The notes beneath the pieces are model-generated. The model saw only the letters and a program-made list of their open reading frames with translations. It was not told where the DNA came from and did no database searches. 11,437 nt of DNA from Mageeibacillus sp. UBA1212 (lineage in GTDB: Bacteria; Bacillota; Clostridia; UBA1212): assembly GCA_002309655.1 (NCBI GenBank), contig DBXM01000006.1:1-11437 (forward strand), given 5' to 3'. Below are positions 7,144-11,437 of the stretch, in pieces (the stretch's first letter is position 1; each line of letters begins with the position of its first letter). The translations under genes were made by a program, and so were the position numbers.

Positions 7144-7971
7144 ATGGACTGGAACACTGTTATCACCAACATTACCGAATGGGGACTGAATACTGGCGTC
7201 AAGATCGTGATCGCGATTCTGATCCTTATTGTCTCATTCATCATTATCAACTTCGTCGCGAAGCGCATCCGCAAAAAGATTGAAAAGAGCGGAAAGCTCG
7301 ACACGACGATCGGCAGAGTGCTTGTAAACGCAGGCAAGATTCTCGCGAAGTGCATCGTAGTTATCTGCCTCGTAGGCTATCTCGGCATTAACACCAGCGC
7401 TCTCTCGGCTCTGATTGCATCCGCCGGCGTCTGCATCGGTCTGGCAGTCAACGGAGCGCTCGGCAACATCGCCGGCGGCGTTCTGCTTCTCGTGACCCGT
7501 CCCTTCAAGGTTGACGATTTCGTCGAGGTCGTGGGCCACACCGGAACGGTCGAGGACATCCGTCTCTGCAACACCAAGATCCGCACTCTTGACAACAAAG
7601 TCGTCTACATTCCCAACGGCACAGCCTCGACTTCTTCGGTAACAAACTACTCCGAAAAAGATCTCCGCCGCGTCGACATTGAATTCGCTATCTCCTACGA
7701 TTCCGACGTCGAGAAGGCAAAGGCTCTCATCGCTGAAGTTGCCGCCGCGAACGAGAAGGTTCTCACCGATCCCGAGCCGTTCGTCAGAGTTCTCTCGTAC
7801 GACGCCAATTCGGTCAAGCTTGTCTCCAGATCCTGGGTCAACAGCGCGGACTACTGGGACGTCTTCTTCTACCTCACCGAAACCGTCAGAAAATCCTTTG
7901 ACGAAAACGGAATCAAGATTCCTTTCAACCAGGTCGACGTTCACATCAAGAACGACGGTACCGAGGCTTAA
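7144..7971 (+). CDS. mscS: Small-conductance mechanosensitive channel, MscS family
   Basis: A 275-aa inner-membrane channel that opens under membrane tension to release osmolytes on hypo-osmotic shock; length is like E. coli MscS (286 aa). TM1 is about 17-38 and TM2 about 63-83. The pore-lining TM3 is about 86-118, rich in Gly and Ala (AGVCIGLAVNGALGNIAGG, 94-112) and followed by TRPFKVDDFVEV, as in the family. The beta domain contains GTVEDI (134-139), then TLDNKVVYIPNG (148-159) and TNYS (167-170). The C-terminal alpha/beta domain ends near 268. The ATG at 7144 is chosen because GGAGG (7133-7137) lies 6 nt upstream; a TTG-started extension from 7021 would begin inside the terminator and lacks an SD. 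It has its own promoter and terminators, so it is probably a stand-alone stress gene. Confidence 0.93.
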   Translation: MDWNTVITNITEWGLNTGVKIVIAILILIVSFIIINFVAKRIRKKIEKSGKLDTTIGRVLVNAGKILAKCIVVICLVGYLGINTSALSALIASAGVCIGLAVNGALGNIAGGVLLLVTRPFKVDDFVEVVGHTGTVEDIRLCNTKIRTLDNKVVYIPNGTASTSSVTNYSEKDLRRVDIEFAISYDSDVEKAKALIAEVAAANEKVLTDPEPFVRVLSYDANSVKLVSRSWVNSADYWDVFFYLTETVRKSFDENGIKIPFNQVDVHIKNDGTEA

Positions 7972-7993
7972 TTCATTACATTTTTGTCTGTTC

Positions 7994-8015
7994 CCGCCGC
8001 CTTTTCAAGCGGCGG
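7994..8015. terminator. GC-rich hairpin after mscS
   Basis: CCGCCGC (7994-8000) pairs with GCGGCGG (8009-8015) around CTTTTCAA. There is no T-run on either side, so it is a weaker candidate than the hairpin that follows and may act in mRNA 3'-end protection. Confidence 0.4.
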
Positions 8016-8029
8016 CGGTCACGTTCGCT

Positions 8030-8071
8030 GGGACCCTGCCTGATCGGCCGGGCCCCGCTTCTTTTATTCTC
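8030..8071 (+). terminator. mscS terminator
   Basis: The stem 8030-8040 pairs with 8046-8056 over 11 positions with two mismatches and a 5-nt loop (TGATC). A T-rich tail (8059-8071, TTCTTTTATTCTC) follows. It closes the plus-strand run before the convergent VWA gene. Confidence 0.6.
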
Positions 8072-8124
8072 TAACAATTTGCTCCACAGCCACCTGTTTC
8101 CCAAGCGCCGCGGGCGTCAGGCCC

Positions 8125-8790
8125 TCAGTCCTTCCTGCTCTCGTAGTCGTCCCTGATCTCCGCAAGGCAGTCCAAGTCGAGTTCCGACTCACGGCGGATG
8201 GACTTCAGCGCCTTTCCGAGCGCTCTGAAATTAACTGCGGTACCGGCTGCGTCGCACTTGTAGTTCATCGCTCTGGACTCGTCGATTCCGTACGTTCTAG
8301 CCGTCTCGACCGCGTCGATGTTGGCGCCGAGGAAAATGAATTCCCAGCCCTCTTCGCGCTTTTTGCTGACAAGCTTTTTGACGTCCTTCGCGGAGTATTT
8401 GGTGCTGGCGTTTTCAAGTCCGTCGGTTGTGATTACGAACACAGTATTCGCCGGCACGTCCTCGGGACGCGCATATCTGTGGATCGTCTCAATGTGTTCC
8501 ACAGTCTGACCGATGGCGTCAATAAGCGCCGTGCAGCCGCCCACGGAGTATTCGTTGCGCGTGAGTTCAGGAACGTTTTCCACCGGAACTCTGTCGTGGA
8601 TCGTTACGGACCTGTTGCTGAAAAGGACCGTAGTTACGTAAGCGACTCCCTCTTCGCCTTTCTGCTTCGCAATCATTCCGTTGAATCCGCCGATGGTATC
8701 GCTCTCGAGGCCGGCCATCGAGCCGCTCTTGTCAAGAATAAAAACCATCTCTGTAATATTATTTCTCTTCTCAACAGTTTCGTTCTTCAT
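8125..8790 (-). CDS. Cytoplasmic von Willebrand factor A (VWA) domain protein
   Basis: A 221-aa single-domain VWA protein of a type common in Bacillota. The metal-ion-dependent adhesion site is complete: DKSGSM (D20, S22, S24), T87 in GGCTAL, and D123 in TTDG. Flanking strands EMVFILD (14-20) and NTVFVITTDG (115-124) fit the Rossmann-like fold. EGWEFIFLGANIDA (147-160) is a further hallmark of this subgroup. There is no signal peptide or membrane segment, so it is predicted to be cytosolic, binding partner proteins through Mg2+. Its specific role is not known; comparable VWA proteins act in stress (Ter-type) or AAA-ATPase systems, but no such partner is present here. AAGGAGG (8799-8805) lies 8 nt before the ATG. 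It is monocistronic and convergent with mscS. Confidence 0.85.
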   Translation of the reverse strand: MKNETVEKRNNITEMVFILDKSGSMAGLESDTIGGFNGMIAKQKGEEGVAYVTTVLFSNRSVTIHDRVPVENVPELTRNEYSVGGCTALIDAIGQTVEHIETIHRYARPEDVPANTVFVITTDGLENASTKYSAKDVKKLVSKKREEGWEFIFLGANIDAVETARTYGIDESRAMNYKCDAAGTAVNFRALGKALKSIRRESELDLDCLAEIRDDYESRKD

Positions 8791-9157
8791 TTCAGTATCC
8801 TCCTTGAAATCTTTATTCCGCGCATTATTTTAACCATTTCCGTAATTCGCGGCGTCTTTCGTTGCATTCTGTTCTGCGCCGTAGAGGGGAGAATTGCGCG
8901 AGTTCCTCTCCCGTTGTAATGCATTCTATCACTTCGCGAACAGCCGCAGGTCGCTTTGAAAGCGACATTTGCGAAATATTGATTTCAGTAAAAAACGTCG
9001 ATGAAGTGCCTCCTTTCCGTGCGGATCCGCGCTGCCCTGCAGGTAACTGCGCAACTTTCCGTCACGAATGCATTATACCCTTTCCGGAAACCGTTTTGGT
9101 CGTTTGGCAAGCGACAAATTTGATTTTTGACTTTTTTCGGGAACGCAAGTCGCCGCG
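8791..9157. other. Long gene-free leader region of the VWA gene
   Basis: No convincing gene is found here. Visible elements: an imperfect hairpin (about 8884-8912, GGGGAGAA against TTCCTCTCC); a tight 17-nt palindrome GTCGCTTTGAAAGCGAC (8950-8966); a minus-strand TATAAT (9072-9077) without a good -35; a TAGAAT (8923-8928, minus) also without a good -35; and an orphan AAGGAGG on the minus strand (complement about 9010-9016) with no start codon at usable distance. The VWA promoter is probably here but cannot be fixed. The region runs directly into the repeat array. Confidence 0.4.
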
Positions 9158-9357
9158 TTAACGCCCGCAAGTCGAAAAGCGGACGGACGCCGGGCCGCAG
9201 TATTAACACATGCAAGTCGAACGGCAAGCAGTCTGCCGGAATACTTAACGCCTGCAAATCGAGCGGCGACTTGTTTTAAAAACCATCTTAACACCTGCAA
9301 ATCGAGCGGCAACACGCCGTGCGCAAAGAACTACTTAACGCATGCAACTCGAACGGC
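9158..9357. repeat. Array of five 23-bp imperfect repeats resembling a conserved 16S rRNA segment
   Basis: Copies lie at 9158-9180, 9203-9225, 9245-9267, 9288-9310 and 9335-9357 on the plus strand, with start-to-start distances 45, 42, 43 and 47 bp. Consensus starts TTAACRCMYGCAARTCGA and ends RCGGC (last bases differ in copy 1). Unique spacers are 22, 19, 20 and 24 bp. Copy 2 contains TAACACATGCAAGTCGAACG, identical to the universally conserved segment near the 5' end of bacterial 16S rRNA (about E. coli nt 47-66). No other 16S sequence is recognisable around it, so it is not an rRNA gene. A degenerate partial copy (GCAAGTCG, 9145-9152) precedes copy 1. Several copies can fold with their spacers, for example CGGCA (9221-9225) with TGCCG (9234-9238). 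Function unknown. Confidence 0.85.
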
Positions 9358-9374
9358 ACCTTCTTTTTACCAAC

Positions 9375-9408
9375 AAAAAAGCACCCCGTTTTCAGGCAGG
9401 ATGCTTTT
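9375..9408 (-). terminator. Terminator of the surface-protein gene
   Basis: On the minus strand AAAAGCATCCT pairs with GGGGTGCTTTT (11 positions with two G-T wobbles, 10-nt loop) and runs into a T-tract (complement of 9375-9380). It lies about 60 bp after the stop at 9468 and separates that gene from the repeat array. Confidence 0.85.
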
Positions 9409-9449
9409 AAGATGACTATCTTTGATTTGACGGAGCCTCGCCGGCGCCG

Positions 9450-9470
9450 CCATTAATCAACCATTAATCA
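9450..9470 (-). repeat. 11-bp tandem duplication spanning the stop codon of the surface-protein gene
   Basis: On the minus strand TGATTAATGGT is followed immediately by TGATTAATGGC; the first TGA is the stop codon. A small direct duplication that copies the stop codon. Confidence 0.7.
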
Positions 9471-10625
9471 GAACGCTCTCTTCTTGAGAAGTACGAGGGC
9501 AACCGCCGCAGCTGCTACGATGAGAACGATCATCGTCGCGTCGCCGGTCTCGGCAGGCTGCTCGCCGGGCTGTTCGCCGGGCTGCTCACCGGGCTGCTCA
9601 CCGGGCTGTTCACCGGGCTGCTCACCGGGTTGTTCGTCGGAAAGGAGCACTTTAATAGCAATCTTCGGGAAGTAGGAGTCAACCTCATCGCCGTTGCGGT
9701 AAACAATAGCACCGTCCTGAGCGCCGCTGAACGTCCAGAAACCGATAGCCATTTCGCCGGTAGCGGTGAATTCTACGAGATACTGTCCTGCGGGAAGCTG
9801 GTTGTTAAGAACGAACACAGCGTCCTGGTTGTCGACGTGGTCGGTGATCTCCGCGGATGCGAGAAGCGCACCGTCAACGGAAGAATCGTAGTCGCCCTTC
9901 CATGCGTACACTTCGGCAATAGCATCGCTTCCGCCGCCTGCGTTGCTCCAGGTCGGGCTGTTCTGGCCGATGATTTCGGCAAGCTTATAGCCCTCGGGAA
10001 CCGTAACAACAATAGCCATAGGATTGCCCTGAAGGTTCTGAGGATCCGCGCTGCCGGTGCCGTCGAATACGGCAATAGTCTTCTCCTCGAGAACAACGCC
10101 GAGAGAGACGAAACCGCTGCCGCTGTCAGTGGTCCAGAGACCGAACATAGCGTGTCCGCGCTCATTCTCAATGTAGTCGTCGGGAAGCTGGCCGCTGCCG
10201 TAAGCGAAGAAGGCGTAGTAGCCGTCCGGTACCGAGAAGTTGAACGTGTACTCGCCCGCGGGAAGGGTCTTTCCGAAATCGACTTCGACATCCGGAACGT
10301 CACCGCTGCTGTTATCCGCGTTGAAGAGCTCAAACGAACCCGTGAAAACACTGTTTCCGCCGGAAAGAACTTCCAGAGTTACAACAGCGTGGGGTGTTGC
10401 CCAGATCTTGGCGAAAATAACCTTGCTGAAGCTGACGTCGGTCTTGAAACGAATCGTGCCCGTAGTGGGGCAGTCGTGACCGATTCTGAATGAATCACTC
10501 CACGGATCCTCGGCATACGAGCCGGTGTGGTTCCACACATAGTGGCCGTCATCCGCAAATGCGCTGATTGTCGCAAGTGCGAAAATCATTGCTACGGCAA
10601 CCGCCAATGCAATAATCTTTTTCAT
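9468..10625 (-). CDS. Secreted surface protein with EQPG-repeat stalk and C-terminal membrane/wall anchor
   Basis: A 385-aa exported protein I do not recognise as a named family. Residues 1-24 are a clear signal peptide (KK, hydrophobic core, AFA cleavage before DD). The mature part seems to hold two related beta-sandwich modules, about 27-180 and 183-328: each carries a LPAGxYxxxF strand (LPAGEYTFNF 121-130; LPAGQYLVEF 278-287) and an aromatic-rich segment after it. Residues 331-354 are six EQPG repeats, a flexible stalk, then EQPAETGD. A hydrophobic helix (about 364-380) and KKRAF end the protein. This tail looks like a sortase signal, but the motif aligns as PAETG rather than LPXTG, so it may be a variant sortase substrate or a plain tail anchor. 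AGGAGG (10631-10636) lies 5 nt before the ATG. Likely monocistronic, with its own promoter and terminator. Ligand unknown. Confidence 0.82.
   Translation of the reverse strand: MKKIIALAVAVAMIFALATISAFADDGHYVWNHTGSYAEDPWSDSFRIGHDCPTTGTIRFKTDVSFSKVIFAKIWATPHAVVTLEVLSGGNSVFTGSFELFNADNSSGDVPDVEVDFGKTLPAGEYTFNFSVPDGYYAFFAYGSGQLPDDYIENERGHAMFGLWTTDSGSGFVSLGVVLEEKTIAVFDGTGSADPQNLQGNPMAIVVTVPEGYKLAEIIGQNSPTWSNAGGGSDAIAEVYAWKGDYDSSVDGALLASAEITDHVDNQDAVFVLNNQLPAGQYLVEFTATGEMAIGFWTFSGAQDGAIVYRNGDEVDSYFPKIAIKVLLSDEQPGEQPGEQPGEQPGEQPGEQPGEQPAETGDATMIVLIVAAAAVALVLLKKRAF
9552..9635 (-). repeat. 12-bp coding tandem repeat (EQPG stalk)
   Basis: Seven 12-bp units encode six EQPG and one EQPA (residues 331-358). 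Units are nearly identical in DNA, differing mainly at third positions, so the copy number may vary between strains by replication slippage. Confidence 0.9.
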
Positions 10626-10688
10626 AATGTCCTCCTAATAAAATTGCAGTCGTGAACAGCTGATTGCGCTGTTTCTAGTCATACGTCA

Positions 10689-10717
10689 ATTCTAACATAT
10701 CGGGCGCTCCGCCGCAA
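10689..10717 (-). promoter_or_regulatory. Promoter of the surface-protein gene
   Basis: On the minus strand TTGCGG (10712-10717), a 17-bp spacer and TAGAAT (10689-10694). TGT directly before the -10 makes it an extended -10 type. The predicted start near 10682 leaves a leader of about 57 nt. Confidence 0.6.
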
Positions 10718-10806
10718 GCGTTTTTTTAATTTTCTCCCACATTCTCCGCTATTTCCCGTTTTTCCGCCACAACCGCCTGCCTCCGCAGCAACGCACGCGC
10801 AGAAAT

Positions 10807-10854
10807 GCGGGAGTTACATAAAGCGGGAATAACACAATTCGGGAATTACATAAA
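10807..10854. repeat. Three tandem 16-bp repeats
   Basis: Units 10807-10822 (GCGGGAGTTACATAAA), 10823-10838 (GCGGGAATAACACAAT) and 10839-10854 (TCGGGAATTACATAAA) follow without gaps and end exactly where the terminator stem begins. The rest of this gap (10718-10806) is pyrimidine-rich with nothing else recognisable. Confidence 0.75.
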
Positions 10855-10891
10855 GCGCCGCGGGGCGATTCATTACGAAGCCCCGCGGCGC
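10855..10891 (-). terminator. Perfect 12-bp inverted repeat, hydrogenase terminator
   Basis: GCGCCGCGGGGC (10855-10866) is perfectly complementary to GCCCCGCGGCGC (10880-10891), with a 13-nt loop. On the minus strand it is followed by TTTATG, and on the plus strand by TTCATTTTATTC, so it may work in both directions. It lies about 65 bp past the hydrogenase stop. Confidence 0.75.
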
Positions 10892-10920
10892 CGTTCATTT
10901 TATTCTACAACAAGGGGAAA

Positions 10921-10971
10921 TCAGCAGTTGTCCCTCTTAAGTAGCTGTCCCTCTTCAGTAGTTGTCCCTCT
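10921..10971 (-). repeat. Three tandem 17-bp repeats spanning the hydrogenase stop codon
   Basis: On the minus strand AGAGGGACAACTACTGA (10955-10971, containing the last codons and the stop) is followed directly by AGAGGGACAGCTACTTA (10938-10954) and AGAGGGACAACTGCTGA (10921-10937). Each copy differs from the first by one or two substitutions. Confidence 0.85.
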
Positions 10972-11437
10972 TGTGGTAGTGGGTGTGGAGGTCGTGGTGG
11001 GCCTTCTCGCTGCCGGGCTCGCCGTAGAACTCTTCGTAGAGCTTCTTGATAGCGGGGTTCTCGTGGGACTTGCGGAGCGGGAGGGCGAGGTCTTCCTCGT
11101 AGGTGGCCTTCGCGCGAAGGGCTCTCAGGTCGACCCAGCTTCTCACGGAGGAGGGCTGGATTACCTGGCCGCCGCCGTTCACGCAGCCGCCGGGGCAGGC
11201 CATGATCTCGATGAAGTCGTATTCGGCTTCGCCGCGTCTGATGGACTCGAGGAGCTTGCGGGCGTTGCCGAGGCCGCTTGCCACAGCGACGCGGACCGTT
11301 CTGCCGGCCACGTTGACTTCCGCGGTCTTGATGCCTTCGACGCCGCGGACAGCGTGGTAGTCGATGTCCTTGAGGTCTTCACCGGTGAGCACGTCGGCAA
11401 CAGTCCTGAGGGCCGCTTCCATAACGCCGCCGGTGGC
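10955..11437 (-). CDS. hydA: [FeFe]-hydrogenase catalytic subunit, C-terminal part (5' end outside window)
   Basis: The last 160 residues of an iron-only hydrogenase; the frame is open to the right edge, so it is partial. It begins TGGVMEAALRT, an internal family motif, so the first visible Met is not the start. The third H-cluster motif is MACPGGCVNGGGQ, whose two Cys (81 and 85 of the visible part) correspond to C499 and C503 of C. pasteurianus CpI; one bridges to the [4Fe-4S] subcluster. The small-subunit-like C-terminal domain follows (LRKSHENPAIKKLYEEF, then GEPGSEKAHHDLHTHY). Val replaces the usual Pro after GGGQ. The enzyme evolves or consumes H2 in the cytosol with ferredoxin and/or NAD(P)H. 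Whether it is stand-alone HydA or part of an electron-bifurcating complex depends on the missing N terminus and neighbours. The His-rich tail ends KRDNY, inside the 17-bp repeat. Confidence 0.93.
   Translation of the reverse strand, partial: ATGGVMEAALRTVADVLTGEDLKDIDYHAVRGVEGIKTAEVNVAGRTVRVAVASGLGNARKLLESIRRGEAEYDFIEIMACPGGCVNGGGQVIQPSSVRSWVDLRALRAKATYEEDLALPLRKSHENPAIKKLYEEFYGEPGSEKAHHDLHTHYHKRDNY

Noticed and set aside
8111..8123. GGGC-GTCAG-GCCC hairpin as terminator of the VWA gene
   Set aside because: Only 4 bp of stem, loop of 5, no T-run on the minus strand; too weak to annotate.
8985..9315. Two minus-strand reading frames (8985-9257 and 9073-9315) across the array
   Set aside because: No ribosome binding site, start codons inside repeats, and repeat spacing of 43 and 47 bp breaks the frame, so the repeats are not under protein-coding constraint.
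9158..9357. CRISPR array
   Set aside because: Repeats are imperfect between all copies, spacers are only 19-24 bp, spacing varies, there is no leader and no cas gene, and the repeat matches 16S rRNA.
9158..9357. Degraded 16S rRNA gene
   Set aside because: Only one short segment recurs five times; no flanking 16S sequence is recognisable.
9630..10493. 287-aa plus-strand reading frame
   Set aside because: Antisense to the surface-protein gene, no RBS, no recognisable domain.
10698..10740. Plus-strand terminator (AGCG followed by seven T's)
   Set aside because: The stem would be only 4 bp and no plus-strand gene precedes it; the T-run more likely reflects A/T-rich sequence upstream of the surface-protein promoter.

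Overview
The window looks like a chromosomal segment of a strictly anaerobic, fermentative Bacillota (Clostridia-type) bacterium, plausibly gut-associated. The reasons are AGGAGG-type ribosome binding sites ahead of nearly every gene, sigma-A-like promoters, many intrinsic terminators, a C-rich third codon position, an [FeFe]-hydrogenase and a Gram-positive-style surface protein with a C-terminal anchor. No phage, transposase, tRNA, rRNA gene or CRISPR-Cas gene is visible.

Layout. 1-3370: a minus-strand carbohydrate unit, an AraC-family regulator (2324-3229) followed by a GH36 alpha-galactosidase (101-2215). The galactosidase has its own sigma-A-like promoter overlapped by two direct repeats 20 bp apart, a plausible AraC-type operator. 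3371-7971: a plus-strand run of a 451-aa protein of the L-fucose isomerase-like superfamily (3609-4964), full-length L-fucose isomerase FucI (5176-6981) and an MscS-type mechanosensitive channel (7144-7971). Each has its own RBS, and strong hairpins separate them; the mscS promoter is embedded in the fucI terminator. 7972-8124: convergent junction with terminator hairpins. 8125-8790: a minus-strand von Willebrand factor A (VWA) protein with an intact MIDAS. 8791-9467: a long non-coding stretch holding an unusual array of five 23-bp imperfect repeats, one of which matches a universally conserved stretch near the 5' end of 16S rRNA. 9468-10625: a secreted, C-terminally anchored surface protein with an EQPG-repeat stalk. 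10626-10954: promoter, a 3 x 16-bp tandem repeat, and a perfect 12-bp inverted repeat terminator. 10955-11437: the 3' end of an [FeFe]-hydrogenase catalytic subunit running off the right edge.

How the genes work together. GH36 (release of alpha-linked galactose) and FucI (entry of L-fucose or D-arabinose into catabolism) suggest use of plant or host-glycan sugars, and the AraC protein is the likely local sensor. The kinase, aldolase and transporter of fucose catabolism are not in the window, so the pathway cannot be closed here. The hydrogenase fits disposal of reducing equivalents during fermentation. MscS, the VWA protein and the surface protein look functionally independent.

The most unusual element is the 16S-like repeat array at 9158-9357. 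The tandem duplications that include the stop codons of the two genes to its right are a second oddity.
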